Shown piece after piece: positions 53,137-61,564 of a DNA stretch of 64,000 bases. The DNA comes from Tabrizicola soli. GTDB lineage: Bacteria > Pseudomonadota > Alphaproteobacteria > Rhodobacterales > Rhodobacteraceae. The stretch is taken from NCBI RefSeq assembly GCF_015999335.1, contig NZ_JAEACP010000006.1:146070-210069 (forward strand), given 5' to 3'. A program made the position numbers and the translations under genes. The notes beneath the pieces were generated by a model, which was not told the DNA's origin, made no database searches, and was given only the letters and a program-made list of their open reading frames with translations. The first letter of the stretch is position 1; each line of letters opens with the position of its first letter.

Positions 53137-54315
53137 ATGAAAGGACTTTTCCGCCCCATCCTGGCCCTGGCGGCGCTTTCCGCGCCCGCCTTTGCCGAGG
53201 ACGACCTGACCATCGGCTTCGCCATTGCGAAGTCCGGCTGGATGGAAGCCTATGACACGCCCGCCGCCACTGCCGCCATGATCCGCATTGAAGAGATCAA
53301 CGCCGCCGGTGGCCTGCTCGGCCGGCAGATCAGGGTTGTCGAGGCCGACACCCGCACCGACCGCGCCGAAAGCGCCAAGGCCGGTCTGGACGTCCTGGAT
53401 CAGGGCGCCGAGATGATGGTCGTCTCGTGTGATTACGACTTCGGCGCCCCGGCGGCCCTGGTTGCCGAGGGCGAGGGAATGAACAGCTTCTTCCTGTGTG
53501 CCGAGGACGCGAAGGCCGGCATCCAGGGCGTCGGCCCGAACAGCTTCTCCTCCTCCGTGCTTGCGCCGGTCCAGGGTGCGACGATGGCGGAATGGGCGCA
53601 TGCCAGACGCGAAGCGCGCACGGCCTATGTGCTGGAAGACACGTTCATCGAGTACAACAAGGGCATCTGCACCGGGTTCAACTGGATGTTCCCGCAGCTC
53701 GAGGGCGCGCAGATCGTCGGCAGCGACACGTTCAAGAACGATGACGCCTCGATCGCCAGCCAGATCACGCGCATCAAGGAACTGCCCGACCAGCCGGATG
53801 TGATCATGCTTTGCTCCGTCATGCCGGGTGCCGCTGCGGCGGTGCGCCAGCTTCGCGCGGCGGGGATCAATTCGCTGATCCTGAACGGATCGGCCGTGGA
53901 CGGGTCCTACTGGCTCGAGGCGACGCCGGACCTGTCGGGCTTCGTCGTCCCGGTGCAAGGGTCGATCTATGGCGACGACCCGCGTCCCGAGGTCGAGGCG
54001 TTCAACAAGGCCTACGAGGCCAAAACCGGCAGCCGCCCGGCCAGCCAGTATGCCTATCCGGGCTATGTGCTGATCGATCTCTGGGCCAAGGCGGTAGAAC
54101 GCGCGGGCACGGTTGACGGTGCTGCCGTCACGGCCGAACTGGAAAAGATGCGCGACGAACCGACGGCCTTCGGCCCGCGTAGCTTTACCGCCGATCTGCA
54201 CCACCAGAACACCGCGCTGATGCAGATCATCGAGATCACGGGCGGAAAGCCGGCGCGAGCGGACGAATGGCGCGTCTCGCAGCCGGTGCCGCTGGACGTG
54301 CTGATGAAGAAGTGA
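53137..54315 (+). CDS. Branched-chain-type ABC transporter substrate-binding protein
   Basis: 392 residues with a Sec signal peptide ending near 'APAFA' (about 20). Type I periplasmic fold of the LivK/AmiC group: 'TAAMIRIEEINAAGGLLGRQI' near 46-66 and 'ADTRTDRAESAKAGLDVL'. In this family ligands range from branched amino acids to amides and aromatic acids; the hyuBA context suggests a cyclic amide, lactam or omega-amino acid. AGGAGAG precedes the ATG. Last gene before a terminator. Confidence 0.9.
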   Translation: MKGLFRPILALAALSAPAFAEDDLTIGFAIAKSGWMEAYDTPAATAAMIRIEEINAAGGLLGRQIRVVEADTRTDRAESAKAGLDVLDQGAEMMVVSCDYDFGAPAALVAEGEGMNSFFLCAEDAKAGIQGVGPNSFSSSVLAPVQGATMAEWAHARREARTAYVLEDTFIEYNKGICTGFNWMFPQLEGAQIVGSDTFKNDDASIASQITRIKELPDQPDVIMLCSVMPGAAAAVRQLRAAGINSLILNGSAVDGSYWLEATPDLSGFVVPVQGSIYGDDPRPEVEAFNKAYEAKTGSRPASQYAYPGYVLIDLWAKAVERAGTVDGAAVTAELEKMRDEPTAFGPRSFTADLHHQNTALMQIIEITGGKPARADEWRVSQPVPLDVLMKK

Positions 54316-54337
54316 CCTTTCCAGGGGTTGGACAGGG

Positions 54338-54366
54338 GGGCGCGGTTCGTTCGGACCGCGCCCTTT
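54338..54366 (+). terminator. Terminator after the Liv-type operon
   Basis: Stem 54338-54346 with 54355-54363 (9 bp), loop 8 bases, followed by TTT. It lies between the convergent binding-protein and XRE-cupin genes. Confidence 0.65.
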
Positions 54367-54370
54367 CGCA

Positions 54371-54949
54371 TCATAGATAGGGCGGCGTGCAGGCCGAAAC
54401 GACGACTGCCTCGCGGTCTCCGATATTGCGGAACCGATGCGGAAGGGTGGAATCGAACAGATAGCTGTCGCCGGCTTTCAGCACCGCGCACTGGTCGCCG
54501 ACCGTCACCTCGATCTCGCCCGCGACGACGATGCCACCTTCATGCGAGACATGTTCCAGCATCTGCGCGCCGGTGTCCGCCCCGGGTTCGTACCGCTCAT
54601 GCAGGATCTGCAGGTTGTGCGCTTTGGCGTCCCCGACTTGCTGGAACATGATCTTCCCGCGCGGGTCGTCCAGCGTCGAGTAGAGCCGGGTGGTCAGGTC
54701 CCGCAACTCATGAGGTTTGAAAAAGACCGACTGGCTTGCAGGCGTGTCGGGTTCGAAAAATTCCGACATCGTTACGGACAAGCCGCCCAGAATCTTGCGC
54801 AAAGATGCGACGGACGGGCTGGAGCGGCTGGTCTCGATCATCGAAATCTGACCATGTGGCACACCCGAGGCTTCGGCAAGCTGCCGTTGGGATATCCCCG
54901 CATTCTGCCGCATCTGTCGCAGCCGGTCTCCGACACTGAAGTCATTCAT
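54371..54949 (-). CDS. XRE-family regulator with a C-terminal cupin (PuuR-like)
   Basis: 192 residues. HTH_3 domain at about 5-62 ('GISQRQLAEASGVPHGQISMIE'), then a cupin domain at about 110-185 ('ILHERYEPGADTG', 'HVSHEGGIVVAGEIEVTVGD'). This architecture is that of PuuR and related repressors of amine and omega-amino acid catabolism. It is divergent from the class III aminotransferase gene over about 150 bases, which is its probable target. Confidence 0.9.
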   Translation of the reverse strand: MNDFSVGDRLRQMRQNAGISQRQLAEASGVPHGQISMIETSRSSPSVASLRKILGGLSVTMSEFFEPDTPASQSVFFKPHELRDLTTRLYSTLDDPRGKIMFQQVGDAKAHNLQILHERYEPGADTGAQMLEHVSHEGGIVVAGEIEVTVGDQCAVLKAGDSYLFDSTLPHRFRNIGDREAVVVSACTPPYL

Positions 54950-55098
54950 GAGGCGATCCTGGCGTTTTCCGAAGCATATGCCTTGGTTCCGCAGCGCACA
55001 ATCTTTTGTCAGGAGGTGCGCAATAAATCAAAACATCTTGCTCAATAAAATGAGCGATCTTACGGTCAACCCAGCCATAGCCCGCCCAGGAGTATCCG
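54950..55098. promoter_or_regulatory. AT-rich divergent control region with an inverted repeat
   Basis: A short AT-rich island within GC-rich DNA. At 55040-55055 GCTCA and TGAGC flank ATAAAA as a perfect 5-bp inverted repeat, and TTTTGTCA-like sequence lies near 55008. Candidate operator for the XRE-cupin regulator and promoter of the aminotransferase operon. Confidence 0.5.
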
Positions 55099-56394
55099 AT
55101 GACCGAAACATCCCGGCTTTCTGCCCGCAAATCCGCCGCCGTTGCCCGTGGTGTTGCCACCCGCGGCATCTACGCCACCCGTGCAGAGAATGCCGAACTC
55201 TGGGACGCCGAGGGGCGCCGCTTCATCGACTTCGCGGCCGGCATCGCCGTGAACAACACCGGCCACCGTCACCCGCGCGTGATGGCCGCCGTCGCGGAAC
55301 AGGCGCAGGCCTTTACCCACACCTGTTTCCATGTGGCCCCCTACGAGAGCTACATCGCCCTGGCCGAGCGTTTGAATGCGGTCACGCCGGGTGACTTTGC
55401 GAAAAAGACCATGCTTGTCACCACCGGCGCCGAGGCGGTCGAAAATGCCATCAAGATGGCGCGCGCCCATACCGGCCGGTCCGGCGTCATTTCCTTCTCC
55501 GGGTCGTTCCACGGGCGCACGCTGCTGGGCATGGCCCTGACCGGAAAGGTCGCGCCCTACAAGAAGGGCTTCGGCGCGATGCCCCCCGAAATCATGCATT
55601 CCCCGTTTCCGAACGGCTTCCACGGCGTGACCGAGGCCGAGGCGCTTGGCCAGCTCGAACGGCTTTTCGCCTCTTCCGTCGATCCCGAGCGGGTTGCCGC
55701 CATCATCATCGAACCCGTACAGGGAGAAGGTGGCTTCAACATCGCGCCGGTCAGCTTCCTGCGCGCGTTGCGCGAAATCTGCGACCGCCACGGCATCGTG
55801 CTGATCGCGGACGAGGTGCAGGCGGGCATGGCGCGGACGGGCCGGATGTTCGGCTTCGACCATTCCGCTGTGGTGCCCGACCTGGTGACGATGGCCAAGG
55901 GTCTGGCGGGCGGTTTCCCGCTCTCGGCCGTGACCGGGCGGGCCGAGATCGTGGATGCGCCCAATCCGGGCGGCGTGGGGGGAACCTATGCCGGCAACCC
56001 CTTGGCGGTTGCGGCCGCTCATGCGGTCCTGGACGTCATCCGCGACGAGGATCTTTGCGCCCGCGCCGCCGAAATCGGCGAGGTGATCCGCACCCGACTG
56101 ACGCAGATCGCGGCACGGCAGGGCATGGAATGCATCGGCGACGTCCGCGGGCTCGGTGCGATGAACGCCATCGAACTGGTGTCCGACCGCTCCAGCAATG
56201 CACCCGATGCCGCCCTGACCGCCGCCGTGGTGGCCGAGGCCGAGGCGCGCGGGCTGATCCTTCTGTCCTGCGGCACGCGCTACAACGTCATCCGCATGCT
56301 GCCCCCCCTGACCATTCCCATGGAGCAGCTGGCCGAGGCGCTCGACATCCTCGAGGCGGCGCTCGAGGCCGCGGTGATGAAACAGGCCGCCTGA
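55099..56394 (+). CDS. Class III omega-aminotransferase (GABA aminotransferase type)
   Basis: 431 residues. 'TTGAEAVENAIKMARAHTGR' near 107-126, 'IIIEPVQGEGGF' near 209-220, 'LIADEVQAGMARTGRMF' near 234-250 and the PLP lysine in 'TMAKGLAGGFPLSA' near 273 are as in GabT. It transfers the terminal amino group of an omega-amino acid to 2-oxoglutarate, giving a semialdehyde. With the aldehyde dehydrogenase next to it, it turns GABA, 5-aminovalerate or 6-aminohexanoate to a dicarboxylate; chain length cannot be told. Confidence 0.9.
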   Translation: MTETSRLSARKSAAVARGVATRGIYATRAENAELWDAEGRRFIDFAAGIAVNNTGHRHPRVMAAVAEQAQAFTHTCFHVAPYESYIALAERLNAVTPGDFAKKTMLVTTGAEAVENAIKMARAHTGRSGVISFSGSFHGRTLLGMALTGKVAPYKKGFGAMPPEIMHSPFPNGFHGVTEAEALGQLERLFASSVDPERVAAIIIEPVQGEGGFNIAPVSFLRALREICDRHGIVLIADEVQAGMARTGRMFGFDHSAVVPDLVTMAKGLAGGFPLSAVTGRAEIVDAPNPGGVGGTYAGNPLAVAAAHAVLDVIRDEDLCARAAEIGEVIRTRLTQIAARQGMECIGDVRGLGAMNAIELVSDRSSNAPDAALTAAVVAEAEARGLILLSCGTRYNVIRMLPPLTIPMEQLAEALDILEAALEAAVMKQAA

Positions 56395-56420
56395 TCCGGC
56401 CCCATGCCGGCAAACCACTT

Positions 56421-56439
56421 CCTGCCCGTCCCGGGCAGG
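56421..56439 (+). repeat. Small hairpin between the aminotransferase and aldehyde dehydrogenase genes
   Basis: 8-bp perfect stem (56421-56428 with 56432-56439), 3-base loop, in the 79-base gap between two genes of one likely transcript. No T run. Confidence 0.4.
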
Positions 56440-56473
56440 GGGCCATCCCGTGCTGGCCGAAGGAGTGCCCGCC

Positions 56474-57913
56474 ATGACAGACGCGCATCTGAACCTGATC
56501 GACGGCAACTGGCTGCCGGGCGATCACCTGACCGAGAATCGCAATCCGTCCGACCTGTCTGACCTGATCGGCCACTATGCCGCGGCCACGGTCGAGGATG
56601 TGGACCGCGCCGCGCGCGCCGCGCAGGCCGCCCTGCCGGCATGGCAGGCCAGGGGGCCGCTGGCGCGGGCGGACCTGCTCGATCGCATCGCCCGACGCAT
56701 CGACGCCGAAGCCGAGTCCATCGGCCATATGCTGGCCCGCGAAGAAGGCAAGATCCTGTCCGAGGCCATCGCCGAAGTGCGCCGCGCCGCCCAGATCTTC
56801 CGCTTCTACGGCGGCGAGGCGCTGCGCATCGCCGGCGATGCCATCGCCTCGGTGCGTCCGGGCGTCGACATCGAGGTGACGCGCGAACCCCTCGGGGTTG
56901 TCGGCCTGATCACGCCCTGGAACTTCCCCGCTGCGATACCTGCGTGGAAGGTCGCGCCCGCCTTGGCCTTTGGCAACGCGGTTCTGCTGAAACCGGCCGA
57001 CCTCGTCCCCGGCACGGCGCATCTTCTGGCGCGCATCATCCACGAGCAGGGTTGTCCCGCGGGCATCTTCAACCTTCTGATGGGGCCGGGTTCGGTGGTG
57101 GGCCGCGCCCTGGTGGACCACCCGCTGGTATCCGCCATCTCGTTCACGGGATCGGTCGCCACGGGGCGGGCGATTGCCCGCGGCGCCGCCGAGGGGATGA
57201 AGAAGCTCCAGCTCGAGATGGGCGGCAAGAACCCGATGGTCGTGCTCGACGATGCCGACCTCGAGATCGCTGTCGCGGCCTGCCTGAACGGGGCGTTCTT
57301 TTCCACGGGACAGCGTTGCACCGCATCGTCGCGGCTGATCGTGCAGGCGGGCATCCATGATGCATTCGTCACCCGCTTGGCCGAGGCGATGCAGGCCCTG
57401 CGGGTCGGACCTGCCCTCGATCCGTCCAGCCAGATCGGCCCTGTCGTCTCGCCCGCGCAGTTGCGGGGCAATCTGGATTACGTCGCTCTGGCCGCCGCCG
57501 AAGGCTGCGAGGTGGTCGGCGGGAGCTTGGCGGATGGCCCCACAGAAGGCTTCTTCCAGCGTCCGGCACTGTTCCTGAAGGCCCGCAACACAATGCGCGT
57601 CGCCAGCGAGGAGATCTTCGGCCCTTGCGCCGCCGTGATCCGGGTTGAGGATTTCGACGAGGCGCTCGCGGTCGCGAATGACAGCGATTACGGCCTCTCG
57701 GCTGGCATCTGCACCGGATCGCTCAGACATGCGCGTGCTTTCCGTCACCGGGTCCGCGCGGGCATGGTCATGGTGAACCTGCCGACCGCGGGCGTGGATT
57801 TCCACGTTCCCTTCGGCGGGACCAGGGGCAGTTCGCATGGCTCGCGCGAGCAGGGCCGTCAGGCGGTCGAGTTCTACACGACCGTCAAGACATCCTACAG
57901 CTTCGGGGGCTGA
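56474..57913 (+). CDS. Aldehyde dehydrogenase (semialdehyde dehydrogenase-like)
   Basis: 479 residues from ATG 56474, which has AAGGAG eight bases upstream; an earlier ATG at 56450 lacks this. NAD(P)-dependent ALDH: 'ITPWNFPAAIPAWKVAPALA' near 147-166, catalytic Glu in 'LEMGGKNP' near 246, nucleophile Cys in 'STGQRCTASS' near 281. Similar to succinate- or 2-oxoglutarate-semialdehyde dehydrogenases. It would oxidise the aldehyde formed by the aminotransferase to an acid. Two bases before the next gene. Confidence 0.9.
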   Translation: MTDAHLNLIDGNWLPGDHLTENRNPSDLSDLIGHYAAATVEDVDRAARAAQAALPAWQARGPLARADLLDRIARRIDAEAESIGHMLAREEGKILSEAIAEVRRAAQIFRFYGGEALRIAGDAIASVRPGVDIEVTREPLGVVGLITPWNFPAAIPAWKVAPALAFGNAVLLKPADLVPGTAHLLARIIHEQGCPAGIFNLLMGPGSVVGRALVDHPLVSAISFTGSVATGRAIARGAAEGMKKLQLEMGGKNPMVVLDDADLEIAVAACLNGAFFSTGQRCTASSRLIVQAGIHDAFVTRLAEAMQALRVGPALDPSSQIGPVVSPAQLRGNLDYVALAAAEGCEVVGGSLADGPTEGFFQRPALFLKARNTMRVASEEIFGPCAAVIRVEDFDEALAVANDSDYGLSAGICTGSLRHARAFRHRVRAGMVMVNLPTAGVDFHVPFGGTRGSSHGSREQGRQAVEFYTTVKTSYSFGG

Positions 57914-57915
57914 CC

Positions 57916-59025
57916 GTGCCGAAGTCGCTCATCCTGACGATCAACCCCGGCACCACCACCACGCGCATCGGCCTGTTCCTGCCGCAGGGGGCCGAGGTTC
58001 TGCCCGTGCTGGACGAGACGATCGACCATGACGAGACGGTCATGGCCGGCTTCGAGAGCATCGCCGCGCAACTTCCCTTCCGCGCGGCGGCGGTCCGGTC
58101 CTTTCTGGAGGCGATCCCCGGAGGGGTGAGGCTGGCTGCGGTCGTGGGGCGGGGCGGCATGCTGTCGCCTGTGCCGGCAGGCGTCATCGCGGTGGATGAC
58201 GGGCTGGTGGATTTCGCCTTGCACCGGCCCGTGCACCAGCATGCATCGAACCTTGGCGCGCCGCTCGCGCAGCGCATCGCCAGGGCGGCGGGCTGTGCGG
58301 CCTTTGTCGTCGATCCGGTGTCGGTCGATGAACTGCCCCCGGTCGCCCGCGTGTCGGGCTGTCCGGACATCCCGCGCTTTTCCTTTGTCCACGCGCTGAA
58401 CATCCGTGCCTGCGGGCGCCGTTTGGCGGCCCGCCTGGGCAAGCCTTTCGCGGAGCTCGACGCCGTGGTCGCGCATATGGGGGCGGGTATCTCGGTCGCC
58501 GCGATCCGCAAGGGGCGGATCGCCGACGGCACGAACCGCATGGAGAACTCGCCGTTCTCTCCCGAACGGGCCGGGGGGCTTCCGCCCATGTCGCTGATCG
58601 ACCTGTGCTATTCGGGCCGCTTCACCAAGGACGGGCTGAAGCGCAGGCTTTACGGACAGGGCGGGGTCTTCGCCTATCTTGGCACCAAGGACATGCGTCG
58701 GGTCGAGGCCATGATCGACGCGGGCGACGGCAAGGCGCGTCTGGTCTGGGAGGCGATGGTCTACCAGATCGGCAAGGCCATCGGGAGCATGGCCGCCGTT
58801 CTGGATTTCCGGCCCGATGGGGTCGTTCTCACCGGGGGGATGGCCCATTCGCTGCGCCTGACGGCCGCGTTGACCGACAGGATCGGTCGCCTCGCACCCG
58901 TGACCTGCTATCCCGGCAGCCAGGAAAGCGAGGCGCTGGCCGCGGGGGCCGCGCGCGTGCTGGCCGGGACCGAGGCCGCCCGCCACTGGCCCGTCGCCCC
59001 GGATGTGGAGCCGATGCCATGGTGA
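57916..59025 (+). CDS. buk: Butyrate kinase family
   Basis: 369 residues from a GTG start two bases after the ALDH stop. ASKHA acyl-kinase fold: 'ILTINPGTTTTRIGLF' at 6-21, 'AHMGAGISVAAI' near 190 and 'GVVLTGGMAHSLRL' near 300. Butyrate kinase makes or uses an acyl phosphate with ATP. Other short acids (isobutyrate, valerate, glutarate) are possible for a family member. Overlaps the phosphotransbutyrylase gene by 7 bases, so the pair is one unit. Confidence 0.9.
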   Translation: MPKSLILTINPGTTTTRIGLFLPQGAEVLPVLDETIDHDETVMAGFESIAAQLPFRAAAVRSFLEAIPGGVRLAAVVGRGGMLSPVPAGVIAVDDGLVDFALHRPVHQHASNLGAPLAQRIARAAGCAAFVVDPVSVDELPPVARVSGCPDIPRFSFVHALNIRACGRRLAARLGKPFAELDAVVAHMGAGISVAAIRKGRIADGTNRMENSPFSPERAGGLPPMSLIDLCYSGRFTKDGLKRRLYGQGGVFAYLGTKDMRRVEAMIDAGDGKARLVWEAMVYQIGKAIGSMAAVLDFRPDGVVLTGGMAHSLRLTAALTDRIGRLAPVTCYPGSQESEALAAGAARVLAGTEAARHWPVAPDVEPMPW

Positions 59026-59936
59026 TCCGGAGCTTCGCCGCGCTGGAGGCCGCGCTCCGGGGGCGTCCGCCGCTGCATCCCGCCGTGGCGGGGGCCGATG
59101 ACGTGGCAACGCTGGCGGCGCTGGCCACCGCGCTGGCCGATGGGATCATCGGCGGGGCGGTCCTGGCCGGTGACCCCGGGCGGATCGCCGCCGTCCTGCC
59201 GCCTGCGCTTGCACCGCACGTCACCCTCCTTCCCGCCGCGACCGCGGCCGAGGCGGCTGCGACTGCCGTGGCCGCGATCCGGGACGGCGCGGCGGATGTG
59301 CTGGTCAAGGGCAGCGTGGACAGCGCCGCCTATCTGCGGGCGGTGGTGGCGCGCGCGACGGGCCTGCGCGCATCGGAGGTGTTGTCGAACATCACCCTGG
59401 CCGAGATGCCTTCGGTTCCGCGCCTTCTCGGGGCGACGGACAACGGGATCGTGGTCCTGCCGACGCTCGGGCAGAAACGCGCCATCCTGCGGAACGCCGT
59501 GCCGCTGTTCCGCGGCCTGGGCGTTTCCCCCTTGCGCGTTGCGGCCATTGCCGCCTCGGAAAAGCTCCATCCTTCGCAACCCGCGACCACAGACGCCGCC
59601 GCCCTGCGCGAGGAATGGGCATCGGGCGACGGGACGGTTCTGGTGGACGGCCCCTTCGGTTATGACGTGGCCCTGTCGCCCGCGGCAGCGGAAAAGAAGG
59701 GATTCGCCGCCTCGCTCGTGGCCGGGCAGGCCGATCTGATCCTCTTCCCGTCGATCGAGGCCGGAAATGCCACGGTGAAGGCATGGAAGCTGCACGGTCA
59801 GGCCCGAACCGCCAGTATCGTCATGGGGGCGCGTGTCCCCGTGCTGCTGAACTCGCGGGCCGACGGGGCCGACCAGCGGCGGCTCGGACTGCTGCTCGCG
59901 GCGGCCGTGAGGATCGGGCAGGGGGCTGCGCCATGA
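59019..59936 (+). CDS. ptb: Phosphate butyryltransferase family
   Basis: 305 residues. Phosphotransacylase fold: 'DVLVKGSVDSAAYLRAVV', 'GPFGYDVALSPAAAEKKGF' and 'VKAWKLHGQARTASIVMGARVPVLLNSRA' core 'ASIVMGARVPVLL' near 263 are family marks. It exchanges CoA for phosphate on the acyl group, so Ptb and Buk link an acid, its acyl phosphate and its acyl-CoA. In this operon this could activate the acid made by the ALDH, or recover ATP. It is followed by a broken 3-hydroxyacyl-CoA dehydrogenase gene (ATGA overlap). Confidence 0.9.
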   Translation: MVIRSFAALEAALRGRPPLHPAVAGADDVATLAALATALADGIIGGAVLAGDPGRIAAVLPPALAPHVTLLPAATAAEAAATAVAAIRDGAADVLVKGSVDSAAYLRAVVARATGLRASEVLSNITLAEMPSVPRLLGATDNGIVVLPTLGQKRAILRNAVPLFRGLGVSPLRVAAIAASEKLHPSQPATTDAAALREEWASGDGTVLVDGPFGYDVALSPAAAEKKGFAASLVAGQADLILFPSIEAGNATVKAWKLHGQARTASIVMGARVPVLLNSRADGADQRRLGLLLAAAVRIGQGAAP

Positions 59937-60028
59937 CCGTCCAAAGCGCCGGCGTCGTGGGCGCCGGGCGGAAGGGGAACGGGGCGCCCATGCCTTCGCG
60001 CCGGCGGGCCACGAGGCGATGATCAACG
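59933..60028 (+). pseudogene. Truncated, frameshifted 3-hydroxyacyl-CoA dehydrogenase start
   Basis: From the ATG overlapping the ptb stop the frame gives 'SAGVVGAGRKGNG', the NAD-binding start of 3-hydroxybutyryl-CoA dehydrogenase. It then needs a shift of frame near 59980 to continue as 'AHAFAPAGHEAMIN', the next part of that family. After about 60028 the similarity stops and integrase-like sequence begins. Only about 30 of 280-290 residues remain, so this is a remnant. Confidence 0.7.
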
Positions 60029-60290
60029 GATATGGCGCGCCGTTCGGCGTGGCGGGGCTGGGCAGCCGATTCCGCAAGTGGGGGATGAGGCAGGGCTGCT
60101 GCCATGCTGGCAGGGCAGGGGGCTACAAGCACCGAAACCGACGTGCTTCTCGGGCATGAAATGGGCAGCCCGGAGACGCGGGTTTACGTCCGTTCGGCAG
60201 AGCCATGCGCGGCTCGCTGAATCGGTCATCAGCCGGCTTGACGCGATGGTGACCGTTCCACGGGGTGCCCCCGACTGCCCCATGCCATGA
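60029..60290 (+). pseudogene. Decayed tyrosine-integrase C-terminal remnant
   Basis: In three frames the strand keeps pieces of one integrase end: 'YGAPFGVAGLGSRFRKWG' (60031-60084), then 'AAAMLAGQGATSTETDVLLG' and 'HEMGSPETRVYVRSAE' (around 60100-60195), then 'LAESVISRLDA' (around 60219-60250). These match in order the end of alphaproteobacterial tyrosine recombinases, with the LLGH box and the C-terminal Tyr region. Frameshifts and lack of the N-terminal part show it is not functional. It abuts the 3' end of a tRNA gene, the normal place of such an integrase. Confidence 0.65.
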
Positions 60291-60325
60291 TAACGCATTG
60301 ATGCGCAAGGAAACCACAAGGGCGA

Positions 60326-60401
60326 TGGTAGGCCCGGAGGGACTCGAACCCCCAACCAAGGCGTTATGAGCGCCCTGCTCTGACCATTGAGCTACAGGCC
60401 C
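60326..60401 (-). tRNA. tRNA-Ile2 (anticodon CAU)
   Basis: 76 bases with encoded CCA at the 3' end (60328-60326). The cloverleaf can be read on the minus strand: acceptor GGGCCTG, D-loop region 'AGCTCAATGGTCAGAGC', anticodon loop CTCATAA with anticodon CAT, and T-loop 'GGTTCGAGTC'. A CAT anticodon in this loop context, resembling E. coli ileX, indicates the isoleucine AUA tRNA whose C34 is changed to lysidine, not methionine. It lies between the island scar and purM. Confidence 0.9.
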
Positions 60402-60517
60402 GTAGCGCACTTTGCCTAGCAGACCCTCGGCCCGGGTCAAGCCAGAGCGAACAGCCGCGGTTGCCGCAGCGCGCCAGTTGGTGTAGCGGACGGGCGAGAC
60501 AGCGGCAGGGGATCGGG

Positions 60518-61564
60518 ATGGCCATGGACCACAAGGGGCTCACCTATGCGGATGCGGGCGTGGACATCGACGCCGGCAATGCGCTGGTCGACCGGATCAA
60601 GCCCGCGGCCAGGGCGACCGGCCGGCCCGGCACCATGGGCGGCCTCGGCGGCTTCGGCGCGCTCTTCGACCTCAAGGCCGCCGGCTACCGGGACCCCGTC
60701 CTCGTCGCCGCGACCGACGGCGTCGGCACCAAGCTCCGGATCGCCATCGACACCGGCCATGTCGACAGCATCGGCATCGACCTCGTCGCCATGTGCGTCA
60801 ACGACCTCGTCTGCCAGGGGGCGGAACCGCTGTTCTTCCTCGACTATTTCGCCACCGGCAAGCTCGAGATCGAGCAAGCCACCCGCATCATCACCGGCAT
60901 CGCCAGGGGCTGCGCCGATTCGGGCTGCGCGCTGATCGGCGGCGAGACGGCCGAGATGCCGGGCATGTACCACGGGGGCGATTTCGACCTGGCCGGCTTC
61001 GCCGTCGGCGCGATGGAGCGCGGGCAGGACCTGCCGAAGGGCGTGGCCCGGGGCGACGTCCTCCTCGGCCTCGCCTCCTCGGGCGTCCATTCCAACGGCT
61101 ACAGCTTCGTGCGCAAGGTGGTGGAACTCAGCGGCCTCGGCTGGGACGCGCCTTCGCCGTTCGGCACGGGCACCTTGGGCGAGGCGCTCCTCACCCCCAC
61201 CCGCCTTTACGTCAGGCAGGCCCTCGCCGCCGTCCGCGCGGGCGGCGTGCACGGCCTCGCCCATATCACCGGCGGCGGCCTGACCGAGAACCCGCCGCGC
61301 GTCCTGCCGGAAGGCCTGGCCTGCGAGATCGACCTTGGCGCCTGGCAGCTTCCGCCGGTCTTCCGCTGGCTCGCCACCACCGCCAACATGTCGGAACCCG
61401 AACTCCTCAAGACCTTCAACTGCGGCATCGGCATGATCCTCGTCGTCGCCGAGGACCGGGCCGAGGCCCTCGCCGCGCTCCTGACCCAGGAAGGCGAGAC
61501 CGTCACCCGCTTGGGGACCGTCGTGGAAGGGCAGGGGGTCGTCTACCGGGGCAAGCTTCTGTGA
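60518..61564 (+). CDS. purM: Phosphoribosylformylglycinamidine cyclo-ligase
   Basis: 348 residues, AIR synthetase, the fifth step of purine synthesis. '[16 protein letters not shown]' near 66-81, '[19 protein letters not shown]' near 92-110 and '[12 protein letters not shown]' near 146-157 are classic. ATG 60518 has AGGGG seven bases upstream and is chosen over 60461 and 60524. Overlaps purN by four bases (GTGA). Confidence 0.97.
   Translation: MAMDHKGLTYADAGVDIDAGNALVDRIKPAARATGRPGTMGGLGGFGALFDLKAAGYRDPVLVAATDGVGTKLRIAIDTGHVDSIGIDLVAMCVNDLVCQGAEPLFFLDYFATGKLEIEQATRIITGIARGCADSGCALIGGETAEMPGMYHGGDFDLAGFAVGAMERGQDLPKGVARGDVLLGLASSGVHSNGYSFVRKVVELSGLGWDAPSPFGTGTLGEALLTPTRLYVRQALAAVRAGGVHGLAHITGGGLTENPPRVLPEGLACEIDLGAWQLPPVFRWLATTANMSEPELLKTFNCGIGMILVVAEDRAEALAALLTQEGETVTRLGTVVEGQGVVYRGKLL

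Noticed and set aside
60029..60355. 110-residue minus-strand open frame next to the tRNA
   Set aside because: It runs into the tRNA gene and is antisense to the integrase remnant; no motif and no start site.
60326..60401. Reading the CAU tRNA as methionine tRNA
   Set aside because: The loop context and similarity to ileX point to tRNA-Ile2 (lysidine-modified); initiator features (C1-A72 mismatch, three G-C pairs in the anticodon stem) are absent.
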